A stretch of DNA of 64,000 nt from Flavobacterium fluvii (GCF_900129545.1 NZ_FQWB01000001.1:62001-126000); one strand, 5' to 3'; positions 45,701 to 54,631 are shown, counted from the first letter of the stretch. Translations and numbers: made by a program. Notes: generated from the letters alone by a model not told the origin.

Positions 45701-46983
45701 TCACCCGACGTAGCAATCTCCCTAATGTTGTTATTTAAAAAACCTCCTTTACCTATTAATGCAGGGTCATATTTGTTGTTTTTATTGTCCGATGGTGAAT
45801 TTACCGGGATTGCAGGGTCAAAAAAATCAGGATGTATAGGATCCAAAACAACAACTTCATCATTTATTAGATTACCATTTGCATCCGTCAATTGTCCTTC
45901 TCCCAAATCCTGAAGGGCAATAATATTTCTTAAATTGTTTCCTGCCGTTGCATTGACACGATTCTGCTTGTTGGTAACCCAAATTTCCAATCTGGTGATT
46001 TGTGCTCTACTGTCAATGAAAGGATAATTTTTTAACGAGGCATCGTATTTATTTCTAAAATATTGTGAAAGAAAAAAGTGTCGGTCATTATCATAATCCA
46101 GGGCATACATTTCAAAATCCTGAACCGTTCCTCCTCCTTCGGCAATTACCGTTTTGGTTTGTGATTTTTGTTCTGAAAAGACACCCGTGATGGATGTTTT
46201 GCCAAACTGCAATTTGGTTTTTACCCCAAATAAACTTTGAGGCCCTTTAATCAACGAGCTATTCAAAGGCATACTCACATTACCCACTTCAATTTTCTGG
46301 ATGATATCATCTTCCGAAGGAGTATATTCCAACTTGATCAAGTTTTGAAATGCAAAAGTGGATTGGGTATCATAATTGACATTTACATTCAATCGAGTTC
46401 CCACTTTTCCCATTAAACTCATACTTATTCTTTGATTAAAATCAAAAGCGGTTGTCGATCTGTTTCTTGGAGAAAATGCCGGATTGTCTTGTTTTGTATA
46501 ACGAAGTCCAAAATCCATTTCTATGGACCCCGTGGGTTTCACATCGATGGTGTTGCTGCCAAAAATGGATTCAAAAAGTCCTGATTTAATATAATACCTT
46601 GGCAACAAATCTTTTTTGGCATCGTCGCTACCGTCTTTTTTCCCTTCAATGGCATCTAGTTTTTGTTTAAAATAGTTGCGCATCGATTCTTTCAACACCA
46701 AATCTTCGTATTCTTTTGGGCTTAAAATAGTGGGATAATTAGTTGGAAATCCATCAATGGTTTGGGTGTAAACATACATTCCGGTAACGGGGTCAAACTT
46801 GTATGCCTTAAGAATGCTTTGTGGGTCTTTTACCTGAATTTTTCCCGTTGAAAATCCAGTTTTGGTCGTATCCTGGGTTGCTGGCGCTACTTGGGCTTGA
46901 GACACAAAACCATAAAAAACAACTAAAAAAAAGGTACAAATTTTACTCACGAATTGATTCTTTTTTAAATACTGTATTTCCAA
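39784..46983 (-). CDS. sprA: T9SS outer membrane translocon protein SprA
   Basis: This 2399-residue protein (7.2 kb) has a signal peptide (ICTFFLVVFYGFVSQAQ) followed by a very long run of amphipathic beta strands with repeated aromatic/Asn-rich turns. Motifs such as FFGVYVEHNISDKF are present, and the C-terminus SGFTLRYNFGN is barrel-like. Length and position after ruvA match SprA/Sov, the 36-strand barrel that exports type IX substrates and is required for gliding adhesins. It lies 3 bp after the ruvA stop, so the two are probably cotranscribed from the ruvA promoter. Confidence 0.96.
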   Translation of the reverse strand: MEIQYLKKNQFVSKICTFFLVVFYGFVSQAQVAPATQDTTKTGFSTGKIQVKDPQSILKAYKFDPVTGMYVYTQTIDGFPTNYPTILSPKEYEDLVLKESMRNYFKQKLDAIEGKKDGSDDAKKDLLPRYYIKSGLFESIFGSNTIDVKPTGSIEMDFGLRYTKQDNPAFSPRNRSTTAFDFNQRISMSLMGKVGTRLNVNVNYDTQSTFAFQNLIKLEYTPSEDDIIQKIEVGNVSMPLNSSLIKGPQSLFGVKTKLQFGKTSITGVFSEQKSQTKTVIAEGGGTVQDFEMYALDYDNDRHFFLSQYFRNKYDASLKNYPFIDSRAQITRLEIWVTNKQNRVNATAGNNLRNIIALQDLGEGQLTDANGNLINDEVVVLDPIHPDFFDPAIPVNSPSDNKNNKYDPALIGKGGFLNNNIREIATSGDGFTPEVKSSINEGADYSKLENARKLSPNEYTFHPQLGYISLQQRLANDEVLAVAYQYTIGDQVYQVGEFGNDGVDATLVSGTTPADQAIITQSLVLKMLKSNLTNVKNPVWNLMMKNIYQIPGAYQLKQENFRFNILYTDPSPINYITPVSGSTFPPNPTTGNEVAETPLLKVFNLDKLNFNNDPQAGGDGFFDFMQGMTIDTQNGRIIFTTKEPFGELLFSKLSNGAGEDYKDSSTYNPNQRKYVFRNMYSNTQSGALQDSDKNKFLLRGKYKSSGGEGIPIGAFNVPRGSVVVTAGGRVLVEGIDYSVNYQLGRVQILDPSLQASNTPINVSLENNSIFGQQTKRFFGVYVEHNISDKFLVGATFLKLNERPFTQKSGFGQESVNNNIFGFNTNYSSEVPFLTRLVNKLPNVDTDVPSNVSVRGEIAFLQPEAPKGNSFRGESTIYVDDFEGSQSTIDMRSAYAWSLSSTPVNDAESQYNFNGTANDLSYGFKRSKMAWYTIDPIFYTQRPSGITTDDLSLNTTRRIFSEELYPLTDIAAGQSQVVNTLDLTYYPAERGPYNNSNSVTSAKDNFGGIMRSLNSTNFEQGNVEYIQFWVLDPYVGTGQIPETNTGKIYFNLGEMSEDVLKDGRKQYENGLGPDQILVNPRPIWGDVPASQSLIYAFDTNTANRTNQDVGLDGLPNGKEGAIYTNYASQPDPAGDDYRYYLNASGGVLERYKNYNGVDGNSAVDINDANRGATTNPDVEDINKDNTMNTINAYYEYSIEMKPKMDVGQNYITDIRNTQVKLDNGQMTDARWIQFKIPVSQPENTIGNISDFRSIRFMRMFMTGFDNEVTVRFGALDLVRGDWRRYTSSLDPTDLTVTDDGTALDVLAVNLQENNDRCPINYVVPPGVEQEQLYNNNTVIDQNEQSLSLRVSGDGLEPLDSRAVFKNVSVDMRQFKNLKMFFHAESLPGELLLNDDQMTGFIRFGNDFTQNFYQIEIPLKVTLPSSTTGTNCTSLSSDLVWPAENEMNLSLALLTAMKIGVPKTPLADGVIYYPDDHLDVFPNGDGDAKLRLGIRGNPNFGLVRNLMLGVKSNETHQAIKGEVWFNELRVADMDNSRGMAAVVNVDSNLADFATVSATGRTSTIGFGALEEGPNERSREDVKQYNIVTNLSLGKLLPPKWKITLPFNYAIGEETITPEYDPFNQDIKLKQLLDNTADAAERDNINNRAVDYTKRKSINFIGVRKERGEKQKQHVYDPENFTFSQSYNEVERHDFEIEDYVDQQANTGIDYAYSFQPKSIEPLKKTEFLKKSNYWKLLSDFNFNYLPSNINFNTNIIRQYNRQQFRQVDVEGIGIDPMYRRNFAFNYQYGFNFNLTKNLKLNYTASSNNIVKNYMNENNEPIDDFTIWDSYWDMGDANQHMQQLVLNYQIPIDKIPVFSFIKANYSYTGDYSWQRASVALSEINIGGVDYNLGNTIQNASSHNLNATFTMDTFYKYIGLTKKSALKANPKAVAPKPGEKVANTNLLVPKQNNFMNGLIGVLTSVKNIQTSYVKNSGTVLPGYTPGIGFFGSSRPSLGFTFGSQDDVRYEAAKNGWLTSYPDFNQSYSQVENEVFKTTANVDLFPDLKIDLTLDRAYSENFSEQYDVTNGEYNARSPYSYGLFSISTILIKTSFSTSDENISAAFDDFRGNRLEVANRLAIERQKHDPSYDPTITDSDGFPKGYGKNNQAVLLPAFLAAYSGGNASDVSLGIFKSFPVPNWAIKYNGLMRYAFFKKNFKRFSLQQNYRASYTVNAFRSNFEYDKTPAGVDASGNFFNKTIMSNVNLVEQFNPLIRMDFELMNSLKILTEVKKDRALSMSFDNNLLTEVKGIEYVVGMGYRIKDVIFSSRLADNPTGIIKSDIIIKADMSYRNNKTIVRYLDYDNNQLAGGQNVWSLKLTADYSFSKNLTAIFYYDHAFSKAVISTSFPLTNVRSGFTLRYNFGN

Positions 46984-46986
46984 CTT

Positions 46987-47568
46987 TTATAAGTTCTTTA
47001 AAGCTTGTTTAATAATATATTCAACCGAACTGTCGGGTGCCTCTTTTACAATCTTTTCCACTATTTTTTCTGAAGCTTTTCGAACAAAACCCAACACCTC
47101 CAAGGCAGATAACGCTTCATCTCTATTAGTATTGCTTTGAGACATCGAAACTTCATCTAAATCGTACAATTTTAACACTTTTTCCTTCAAATCGAGTATC
47201 ACTCTTTGAGCGGTTTTGCTTCCAATTCCTTTTATGGATTGAATTGTGGACACGTCTCCAGAGGCAATTGCATTGGTGATTTGTTTTGGATCCAACGAAG
47301 ACAACATTGTTCTGGCAATACTGGCTCCAATCCCTGAAACAGACAACAATAATTTAAAAATTTCTCTTTCTGATTTTTCCACAAAACCAAACAAAGTATG
47401 TGCATCTTCCTTGATTTGAAGATGAGTAAACAATTTAATAAAATCAGTCGTAGGAAGCAAGGAATAAGTGTGCAAAGAAATATTCACGTGATACCCGACT
47501 CCACCGCAATCTATAACCACTTGAGTGGGCGATTTCTCTACTAATTTACCCTGTATATGTGCTATCAT
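46987..47568 (-). CDS. ruvA: Holliday junction branch migration protein RuvA
   Basis: This 193-residue protein has an OB-fold N-terminal domain (MIAHIQGKLVEKSPTQVVIDCGGVGY), tandem helix-hairpin-helix motifs (VSGIGASIARTML and IKGIGSKTAQRVI) and a C-terminal RuvB-binding helix bundle. It directs RuvB (52 kb, separate here) to Holliday junctions. First gene of the ruvA-sprA unit. Confidence 0.97.
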   Translation of the reverse strand: MIAHIQGKLVEKSPTQVVIDCGGVGYHVNISLHTYSLLPTTDFIKLFTHLQIKEDAHTLFGFVEKSEREIFKLLLSVSGIGASIARTMLSSLDPKQITNAIASGDVSTIQSIKGIGSKTAQRVILDLKEKVLKLYDLDEVSMSQSNTNRDEALSALEVLGFVRKASEKIVEKIVKEAPDSSVEYIIKQALKNL

Positions 47569-47587
47569 ACATAAATCTTATATCGTC

Positions 47588-47595
47588 CAAATATA
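47588..47595 (-). promoter_or_regulatory. -7 box of the ruvA-sprA promoter
   Basis: TATATTTG on the minus strand fits TAnnTTTG and lies 20 bp before the ruvA ATG. A TTG about 23 nt upstream (47619-47621) falls in the loop and adjoining arm of a 13-bp inverted repeat. Confidence 0.6.
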
Positions 47596-47600
47596 ACAAA

Positions 47601-47633
47601 ACTTATATAAATTCTCACCAAATTTATATAAGT
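47601..47633. repeat. 13-bp inverted repeat overlapping the ruvA-sprA promoter
   Basis: ACTTATATAAATT (47601-47613) and AATTTATATAAGT (47621-47633) are perfect inverted arms with a 7-nt spacer. The repeat sits directly upstream of the -7 box and spans the candidate -33 element, which is where a dimeric repressor would bind. It might instead be the end hairpin of the malic enzyme transcript, but no T run follows immediately. Confidence 0.6.
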
Positions 47634-47655
47634 CCTGTTATTGAAAAAAAATATT

Positions 47656-49941
47656 TTATTTTTCTAGTGTTTTCTTTTCATTTTCCTGGGCATCAATTAC
47701 GGCAATAGCTGCCATATGGACCATTTCTTCCACTCTTGCTCCCAATTGAAAGATATGGACAGATTTCCCCATTCCCAACATAATTGGTCCTATCGAGTCC
47801 ACTTTGTTCAGTTCTTTCAAAAGTTTGTATGTTATATTGGCTGATTCAAGATTGGGAAAAATCAAGGTATTTACCTCTTTTCCGGCCAATTTAGAAAACG
47901 GGAACTTGGCTTTCAGCATTTCTGGATTCAAGGCAAAATCGGCTTGAATCTCTCCGTCAACTATTATTTCTGGATGATATTTATGCAAATATGCCACCGC
48001 TTCTCTCACTTTTGAAGCTCCTTCATTAGTTGAAGATCCAAAATTTGAAAAAGATATCATTGCAATTACTGGATCAACTCCAAAAGTTTTTGCCGTATTT
48101 GCCGTCATAATGGCTATTTTCGCCAAATCTTCTGCCGATGGATTGATATTGATGGCTGTATCGGACAAGAACATTGGCCCGCGACTGGTCAACATCATAT
48201 TTGTTGTGGCTACAAGGGAAACTCCCGGCTCTTTTTCAATAAGTTGCAACATTGGCTTAACTACCGATGGATAACTTCTGGTATGTCCCGTTACCAATGC
48301 ATCCGCTTCGCCTTCATTGACCATCATGGCTCCGAAATAGTTTCTTTCGCGCATTAAATTTTGGGCATCATATAAAGAGATTCCGCTTCTTTGTCTGGTA
48401 TTCCAAAATGCTTTGGCATATTTATTTCTTCTTGGTTCCTCCTCTACAACTTTAGGATCTATAATTTGGACATCGGCATCAAAACCAAGTTCTTTTTTCA
48501 ATTCCAGGATGATATTCTTCTTCCCCAACAAAATTGGAAAGCCAATTCCTTCTTCATGAACAATTTGAGCCGCTTTAAGCACATCCAAATGTTCTGCTTC
48601 CGGGAAAACAACTTTTTTAGGGTTCATTTTGGCCCTGTTGCTAATAAATCTCAGCATTTTATTGTCGGTTCCCAAACGTCCCAACAGTTCTTCTTCGTAT
48701 TTTTTCCAATCCGAAATCGGATTTTGTGCCACACCAGAATCCATGGCCGCTTTTGCTACCGCAGGGGCAACAACGGATATCAACCTAGGATCGAATGGAG
48801 ATGGAATTATGTACTCACGTCCAAAAATTAATTTGGTAACACCATTGGCAATATTCACTTGTTCTGGAACACTTTCTTTTGCCAAAGCAGCCAAAGCTCT
48901 CACTGCAGCCATCTTCATGGCTTCGTTAATTTTTGTGGCTCGAACATCCAAGGCACCACGGAAAATATAAGGAAAACCAAGCACGTTGTTTACTTGATTA
49001 GGATGATCCGAACGTCCTGTTGCCATAATAACGTCTTTACGCGTTTCGATGGCAAGTTCATAGGCAATTTCCGGGTTTGGATTTGCCATCGCAAAAACGA
49101 TTGGGTTTTCAGCCATTCCCAACAACATTTGGGGACTCATTATATTTCCTGAAGACAATCCCAAGAAAATGTCCGCACCTACCAAGGCTTCTTCCAGACT
49201 CATTGGTTTTTTGTCAGTGGCATATTTTTGCTGCATAACAGACAATGAAGGATTGTCTTTTGTCAAAACTCCTTTGCTGTTGAACATCAAGATATTTTCT
49301 AGTTTCACTCCCAATAAAATATACATGTCAGCACAGGCCAATGCTGCAGAACCGGCTCCAGAAACCACCATTTTCAGGTCTTCGGCTTTCTTTCCTGCCA
49401 ATTCCAGTGCATTTAGCAATGCTGCCGAAGATATAATTGCCGTTCCGTGCTGGTCATCATGCATTACCGGAATATTCAACTCTTCGACCAATCTTCTTTC
49501 TATTTCAAAAGACTCGGGAGCCTTTATGTCTTCTAGATTAATTCCACCAAAAGTTGGTGCAATATTTTTTACCGTTTGAATAAATTCTTCAACGTTTTTA
49601 GTTCCAATTTCAATATCGAATACATCGATACCGGCAAAGATTTTAAACAACAATCCTTTACCTTCCATTACTGGTTTTGAAGCTTCTGGCCCAATGTCAC
49701 CCAATCCCAAAACTGCGGTTCCATTAGATATTACGGCAACTAAATTTCCTTTTGCGGTATATTTATAAACATTGTTTATGTCTTTGGCAATTTCCAAACA
49801 TGGCTCGGCTACCCCTGGTGAATAAGCCAAAGACAAATCTCTTTGGGTTGCATATTTTTTGGTTGGAACAACTTGAATTTTTCCTGGTGTAGGTTTTGCA
49901 TGATACAATAACGCTTCTCTTCTCTTACTATTTTCGTCCAT
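47656..49941 (-). CDS. maeB: NADP-dependent malic enzyme with phosphotransacetylase-like domain
   Basis: This 761-residue protein has an N-terminal malic enzyme domain (about 1-410: [46 protein letters not shown]). A C-terminal phosphate acetyltransferase-like domain follows (about 430-755), which in MaeB proteins is regulatory. It decarboxylates malate to pyruvate with NADP. The ATG at 49941 is chosen; an in-frame TTG two codons earlier is possible. Both domains look intact. Confidence 0.95.
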   Translation of the reverse strand: MDENSKRREALLYHAKPTPGKIQVVPTKKYATQRDLSLAYSPGVAEPCLEIAKDINNVYKYTAKGNLVAVISNGTAVLGLGDIGPEASKPVMEGKGLLFKIFAGIDVFDIEIGTKNVEEFIQTVKNIAPTFGGINLEDIKAPESFEIERRLVEELNIPVMHDDQHGTAIISSAALLNALELAGKKAEDLKMVVSGAGSAALACADMYILLGVKLENILMFNSKGVLTKDNPSLSVMQQKYATDKKPMSLEEALVGADIFLGLSSGNIMSPQMLLGMAENPIVFAMANPNPEIAYELAIETRKDVIMATGRSDHPNQVNNVLGFPYIFRGALDVRATKINEAMKMAAVRALAALAKESVPEQVNIANGVTKLIFGREYIIPSPFDPRLISVVAPAVAKAAMDSGVAQNPISDWKKYEEELLGRLGTDNKMLRFISNRAKMNPKKVVFPEAEHLDVLKAAQIVHEEGIGFPILLGKKNIILELKKELGFDADVQIIDPKVVEEEPRRNKYAKAFWNTRQRSGISLYDAQNLMRERNYFGAMMVNEGEADALVTGHTRSYPSVVKPMLQLIEKEPGVSLVATTNMMLTSRGPMFLSDTAININPSAEDLAKIAIMTANTAKTFGVDPVIAMISFSNFGSSTNEGASKVREAVAYLHKYHPEIIVDGEIQADFALNPEMLKAKFPFSKLAGKEVNTLIFPNLESANITYKLLKELNKVDSIGPIMLGMGKSVHIFQLGARVEEMVHMAAIAVIDAQENEKKTLEK

Positions 49942-50023
49942 TTTCAATTATAATTTATACTCGGATATTAAGGCTTTATCTTGAAGGAGTATTTGCAGCA
50001 ACACATCTTCCCTTCTATTGCAC

Positions 50024-50058
50024 AAAAAAATAGCTGCACTATTTGCAGCTATTTTTTT
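50024..50058 (-). terminator. Terminator between the CBS-domain gene and maeB
   Basis: A perfect 15-bp stem (core TAGCTGCA / TGCAGCTA) with A and T runs on both flanks lies 15 bp after the stop of the leftward CBS gene. It precedes the maeB start by about 80 bp. Confidence 0.85.
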
Positions 50059-50072
50059 GGTTGTTTTTTTCT

Positions 50073-50507
50073 TTATTGTGAAATATAAGAATCCAAATGT
50101 TTGATGGTTTCTTTTTGCATTTCAATAATGGCTTTTACAACGTCACTAATGGAAATAATACCAATAACGACATCATTTTCAATAACAGGTAAATGTCTTA
50201 CTCTTTTGGCATCCATTAACTCCATGCAATAATCCAAATTATCAGATGGCTTTACGGTTACAACATCTTCCATAATTTCATGAACGAAAGTTTTTTTAGA
50301 TGATTTTGCTTTCAAAGCAATCTTTCTGGCATAATCTCTTTCAGACAAAATACCTTTCAACACGGTGTCTTCAATTATCAGAATAGCTCCAATATTTTTT
50401 TCACTCATCACTCCCAAGGCTTCAAATACCGTTATTGTTGGCAATACGGAGAACACCTCTTTCCCTTTTTTTGCTAATATTTGGCTAACAGTCATAACAG
50501 TGTACAT
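50073..50507 (-). CDS. CBS domain-containing protein
   Basis: This 144-residue protein consists almost entirely of two CBS motifs: VFEALGVMSEKNIGAILIIE...LKGILSERDYARKI, and VTVKPSDNLDYCMELMDAKRVRHLPVIE...VIGIISISDVVKAI. CBS pairs bind adenosyl nucleotides and act as energy or ligand sensors, and stand-alone forms usually regulate partner proteins. A second ATG four codons in (50495) would also give a complete domain. It is monocistronic, with its own terminator. Confidence 0.9.
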   Translation of the reverse strand: MYTVMTVSQILAKKGKEVFSVLPTITVFEALGVMSEKNIGAILIIEDTVLKGILSERDYARKIALKAKSSKKTFVHEIMEDVVTVKPSDNLDYCMELMDAKRVRHLPVIENDVVIGIISISDVVKAIIEMQKETIKHLDSYISQ

Positions 50508-50701
50508 TTAATGTTTGCAATTAATTTACGGACTATAAATTTAAAAAAAATAATCAATAACGATTACTTTTTTATATAAAATTTCTAATATAAAATCGGT
50601 CTAAATACTTTTTCCCTGATTTACAACTGGCCAAAGAAGATTCCCAAAAAGGGCTGAATTCATACAAAACAATTTCGTTTACACCATAAAAACCAATGGA
50701 A

Positions 50702-51625
50702 TCACTTCAAAAAAGTCACATTTCGCTTCAACCCATCAAACTTGGCTCTCTTAAGCGGGGAGTTTTTAAAAACAGTTTTAAAAGTTTCTTCGGTAAGTTC
50801 CTTCCAATCTTTTTTGGACATCGAAAGCAATTCCGGATTGGGATTAAAAAATGGTTCGTTATGTGCTTTCGAAAATCGATTCCAAGGGCAAACATCCTGG
50901 CAAACATCGCACCCAAAAGCCCAATCATCGAATTTACCTTTCATTTCCGGCGGAATATTTTCTTTGAGTTCGATGGTGAAATACGAAATACATTTACTAC
51001 CGTCAACAACATGGGGCGCAACAATGGCTTGGGTAGGACACGAATCGATACAAGCAGTGCAAGAACCGCAATGATCGGTAACAGCGTGATCATATTCTAA
51101 TTCCAGATCAATAATGAGTTCGGCTATAAAATAAAAAGAGCCTACTTTTTGGGTCAATAGATTGCTGTTTTTGCCAATCCAACCCAAACCGCTTTTGGCT
51201 GCCCAAGCTTTATCCAAGACTGGTGCAGAATCCACAAAAGCACGACCCGAAACTTCTCCGATGGTTGACTGGATTGAAAACAATAATTCCTTCAGTTTTT
51301 CTTTGATGACAAAATGGTAATCTTGCCCATAAGCATATTTTGAAATTTTATAGGAATCCTCATTTTGAAATTCGGAAGGATAATAATTCAACAAAAGGGA
51401 AACCACGCTTTTGGCATCATCAACCAATAATGTTGGGTTTAAGCGTTTGTCAAAATTATTCTCCATATAGGACATTTGTCCGTTCATTTGATTGTTTAGC
51501 CAATGTTCCAATCGAGGTGCTTCTTCTTCCAAAAATCCAGCTTTGGATATCCCACAAGACAAAAACCCGAGGCGTTTGGCTTCGGATTTTATGAATTGCG
51601 AGTATTTTTCTTTGTTGTTAAACAA
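50702..51625 (-). CDS. queG: Epoxyqueuosine reductase
   Basis: This 307-residue protein has two 4Fe-4S motifs ([16 protein letters not shown] and [12 protein letters not shown]), preceded by the cobalamin-binding domain. It reduces epoxyqueuosine to queuosine in tRNA, the last step of queuosine synthesis. The start is a TTG at 51625, which gives the conserved opening; no suitable ATG lies upstream. Genes for earlier queuosine steps are not in the window. Confidence 0.93.
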   Translation of the reverse strand: MFNNKEKYSQFIKSEAKRLGFLSCGISKAGFLEEEAPRLEHWLNNQMNGQMSYMENNFDKRLNPTLLVDDAKSVVSLLLNYYPSEFQNEDSYKISKYAYGQDYHFVIKEKLKELLFSIQSTIGEVSGRAFVDSAPVLDKAWAAKSGLGWIGKNSNLLTQKVGSFYFIAELIIDLELEYDHAVTDHCGSCTACIDSCPTQAIVAPHVVDGSKCISYFTIELKENIPPEMKGKFDDWAFGCDVCQDVCPWNRFSKAHNEPFFNPNPELLSMSKKDWKELTEETFKTVFKNSPLKRAKFDGLKRNVTFLK

Positions 51626-51643
51626 TTAATATTTTATTAAAAC

Positions 51644-51694
51644 CATTAAGAAAATTAAGTTTCATTAAGATTTTAAAGCTTAATTTTCTTAATG
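51644..51694. terminator. Long AT-rich inverted repeat between ruvB and queG
   Basis: CATTAAGAAAATTAAG (51644-51659) and CTTAATTTTCTTAATG (51679-51694) pair perfectly over 16 bp around a 19-nt loop that contains another ATTAAG. It lies 10 bp after the ruvB stop and may end the ruvB transcript, although no T run follows the stem. Confidence 0.5.
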
Positions 51695-51703
51695 ATTAAG
51701 CGG

Positions 51704-52726
51704 TTAAAAAAGTCCGCCCTGAATATTTGTTCTTACTTTCCCAAGATGCTTGTATGCTTTTTCGGTAACTTCCCTTCCTCTTGGCGTTCTCATAATGAAT
51801 CCTTCCTGGATTAGAAATGGTTCATAAACCTCCTCTATGGTCTCGCTACTTTCGGAAACGGCTGTCGCCAAAGTGGACAAACCAACTGGCCCACCCTTGA
51901 ATTTATCGATGATGGTGTTCAAGATTTTATTGTCCATTTCGTCCAAACCGTGCGCATCAACATTCAATGCTTTTAGTGCATAACGAGCTATTTCAATGTC
52001 GATGGTCCCATTACCCTTTATCTGGGCAAAGTCACGCACGCGACGCAACAATGCATTGGCAATACGAGGTGTCCCCCTGCTTCTACCCGCAATTTCGATG
52101 GCGGCTTCCATGGAAATGGGCATTTTTAAAATGGAAGCACTTCTTTCGACAATAGTTGTCAAAAGTTCGGTGGTGTAATATTGCAATCGTGATGAAATCC
52201 CGAAACGGGCTCTCATTGGAGCTGTCAACAAACCGGAACGAGTGGTAGCACCAATCAAGGTAAACGGATTCAAATTGATTTGAACCGTTCTGGCATTGGG
52301 CCCCGATTCAATCATGATGTCGATCTTGAAATCTTCCATTGCCGAGTACAAATATTCTTCGACAATCGGACTCAACCGATGGATTTCATCAATGAACAAA
52401 ACATCTCTTTCTTCGAGATTAGTCAACAAACCCGCCAAATCACCCGGTTTGTCCAAAACGGGACCTGAAGTGATTTTTATGCCCACTTGCAGTTCGTTGG
52501 CCAAAATATTGGCCAAAGTAGTTTTTCCCAATCCCGGCGGACCGTGAAAAAGGGTGTGATCAAGCGCTTCGTTTCTTTGATTAGCCGCTTGAACAAACAC
52601 TTTCAAGTTTTCCAAAATTTGGTCTTGACCAGCAAAATCATCAAAGGACAGAGGTCTCAATTTTTTTTCGAGATCAAGTTCTTCGGGATTATAGCCGCTG
52701 TTTGTTGGGTCTAAATTTTCATTCAT
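51704..52726 (-). CDS. ruvB: Holliday junction branch migration helicase RuvB
   Basis: This 340-residue AAA+ ATPase has Walker [13 protein letters not shown], Walker B DEIHRLSP, sensor 1 [10 protein letters not shown] and the arginine-finger region RARFGI, with the winged-helix C-terminus [15 protein letters not shown]. It drives branch migration with RuvA and RuvC. It is unlinked to ruvA here, as is common in Bacteroidota. The ATG follows directly on a promoter-like box. Confidence 0.98.
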   Translation of the reverse strand: MNENLDPTNSGYNPEELDLEKKLRPLSFDDFAGQDQILENLKVFVQAANQRNEALDHTLFHGPPGLGKTTLANILANELQVGIKITSGPVLDKPGDLAGLLTNLEERDVLFIDEIHRLSPIVEEYLYSAMEDFKIDIMIESGPNARTVQINLNPFTLIGATTRSGLLTAPMRARFGISSRLQYYTTELLTTIVERSASILKMPISMEAAIEIAGRSRGTPRIANALLRRVRDFAQIKGNGTIDIEIARYALKALNVDAHGLDEMDNKILNTIIDKFKGGPVGLSTLATAVSESSETIEEVYEPFLIQEGFIMRTPRGREVTEKAYKHLGKVRTNIQGGLF

Positions 52727-52730
52727 TTTA

Positions 52731-52738
52731 CAAATATA
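52731..52738 (-). promoter_or_regulatory. -7 box of the ruvB promoter (leaderless arrangement)
   Basis: TATATTTG on the minus strand ends four bases before the ruvB ATG, so the transcript would start at or beside the start codon. A second box, TAACTTTG, lies immediately upstream (52747-52740). Confidence 0.5.
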
Positions 52739-52756
52739 ACAAAGTTATGAGCAAAT

Positions 52757-52786
52757 AAAAATGCCTTTCTTTCGAAAGGCATTTTT
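52757..52786 (-). terminator. Terminator after ctaD
   Basis: AAAAATGCCTTTC and GAAAGGCATTTTT form a 13-bp stem with a 4-nt TTTC loop, 18 bp after the ctaD stop. It ends the act-cta operon and insulates ruvB. Confidence 0.9.
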
Positions 52787-52804
52787 GTATATTGTAAAAA
52801 GGGA

Positions 52805-54601
52805 TTAGTGGTGCAACACTACTTCGCCTTCTTTCATTGGCACGTTTTGAGGAACGAAATCTTCATCGTGACCCGGATTACTGTAATCATAAGGCCAACG
52901 GTGTACTTCTGGAATTTCTCCTGGCCAGTTTCCGTGCATATGCTCTACTGGAGTAGTCCATTCCAAAGTGTTTGATCTCCATGGGTTTTGAACAGCTTTC
53001 TTTCCGTAGAAAATACTGCTGAAGAAATTGTACAAGAAAACCAATTGAAAAACTCCACCAATTAAAGCGAATGTTGTAATCAATACGTTTACGTTTTGCA
53101 AATCGTCAAACAATGGGAAGTTGGTGTTTGTATAGTAACGTCTTGGCAAACCTGCCAATCCAATAAAGTGCATTGGAAAGAACACACCGTACGCACATAC
53201 TGCAGTTACCCAAAAGTGAATATAACCCAAGTTTTTGTTTAACATTCTTCCGAACATTTTTGGAAACCAATGGTAAATTCCGGCAAACATTCCGTAAAGA
53301 GCAGATATACCCATTACCAAGTGGAAGTGTGCAACAACGAAATAAGTATCGTGTACGTTAATATCCAAAGTACTGTCTCCAAGAATAATTCCAGTCAAAC
53401 CACCTGTAATAAAGGTAGAAACCAATCCGATAGAGAATAACATGGCAGGATTCAACTGCAAGTTACCTTTCCAAAGTGTCGTGATATAATTAAATGCTTT
53501 TACGGCAGAAGGAATTGCAATCAACAAAGTGGTAAATGTAAATACCGATCCAAGGAATGGATTCATGCCCGAGATAAACATATGGTGTCCCCAAACAATG
53601 GTAGATAAAAACGCAATTGCCAATATAGACATAATCATCGCTCTGTATCCAAAAATTGGTTTACGAGAGTTGGTTGCTATAATTTCTGACGTGATACCCA
53701 AAGCAGGCAAGATTACGATATATACTTCAGGATGCCCCAAGAACCAGAACAAGTGTTCGAACAATACTGGCGAACCTCCTTGGTAATGCAACACTTCTCC
53801 AGCAATATAAATATCAGACAAAAAGAATGAAGTACCAAAACTTCTATCAAAAATCAACAATAAAGCTGCAGACAATAATACTGGAAAGGAAACAACCCCG
53901 ATAATTGCAGTCACGAAGAAAGCCCAAATTGTAAGAGGCAATCTTGTCATTGACATTCCTTTAGTTCTAAGATTGATAACCGTCACAATATAGTTCAAAG
54001 AACCCATTAATGAAGCTGCAATAAACAATGCCATAGAAACCAACCAAAGTGTCATACCTGATCCAGAACCTGGAATCGCTTGTGGCAAGGCACTTAAAGG
54101 TGGATAAATTGTCCATCCTGCAGATGCCGGTCCAGCTTCAACAAACAATGAACTAAGCATTACAACACTGGACAAGAAAAACAACCAATAGGATATCATG
54201 TTCAAGAATCCAGAAGCCATGTCTCGAGCTCCAATTTGAAGTGGAATCAACAAGTTACTAAATGTTCCACTTAATCCAGCCGTCAATACGAAAAATACCA
54301 TTATGGTTCCGTGAATAGTAACCAATGCAAGATAAATATCATTTGCCATTACTCCGTTTGGAGCAAATTTATCACCCAACAACACATTAAATATTTTGAA
54401 TGATTCTTCAGGCCAAGCCAATTGCATTCTAAAAAGCATCGACATCATCACTCCAACAATTCCCATTACAATACCAGTTATCAAGTATTGTTTGGCAATC
54501 ATTTTGTGATCTATACTAAAAATATATTTAGTGATAAAAGTGTCTTTATGGTGGTGTTCGTGTTCGTGATCTTGTGCGTGATCGTGACCTTCTGCTGACA
54601 T
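52805..54601 (-). CDS. ctaD: Cytochrome c oxidase subunit I
   Basis: This 598-residue protein has twelve or more membrane helices. The heme a / heme a3-CuB ligands lie in segments such as VTIHGTIMVFFVL, WFLGHPEVYIVILPALGI (CuB His and cross-linked Tyr), WGHHMFISGM and HDTYFVVAHFHLVMG. The N-terminus carries an unusual run rich in His, Asp and Glu (HDHAQDHEHEHHHKD). It reduces O2 to water and pumps protons. It ends the act-cta operon. Confidence 0.98.
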   Translation of the reverse strand: MSAEGHDHAQDHEHEHHHKDTFITKYIFSIDHKMIAKQYLITGIVMGIVGVMMSMLFRMQLAWPEESFKIFNVLLGDKFAPNGVMANDIYLALVTIHGTIMVFFVLTAGLSGTFSNLLIPLQIGARDMASGFLNMISYWLFFLSSVVMLSSLFVEAGPASAGWTIYPPLSALPQAIPGSGSGMTLWLVSMALFIAASLMGSLNYIVTVINLRTKGMSMTRLPLTIWAFFVTAIIGVVSFPVLLSAALLLIFDRSFGTSFFLSDIYIAGEVLHYQGGSPVLFEHLFWFLGHPEVYIVILPALGITSEIIATNSRKPIFGYRAMIMSILAIAFLSTIVWGHHMFISGMNPFLGSVFTFTTLLIAIPSAVKAFNYITTLWKGNLQLNPAMLFSIGLVSTFITGGLTGIILGDSTLDINVHDTYFVVAHFHLVMGISALYGMFAGIYHWFPKMFGRMLNKNLGYIHFWVTAVCAYGVFFPMHFIGLAGLPRRYYTNTNFPLFDDLQNVNVLITTFALIGGVFQLVFLYNFFSSIFYGKKAVQNPWRSNTLEWTTPVEHMHGNWPGEIPEVHRWPYDYSNPGHDEDFVPQNVPMKEGEVVLHH

Positions 54602-54631
54602 ATTTTGTTTACTTTAAATTTTCTTAAATAA

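Noticed and set aside
39784..46983. Several antisense ORFs of 60-170 codons inside sprA
   Set aside because: They lie opposite a strongly supported 2399-codon gene and their products show only the reversed composition of SprA, with no motifs.
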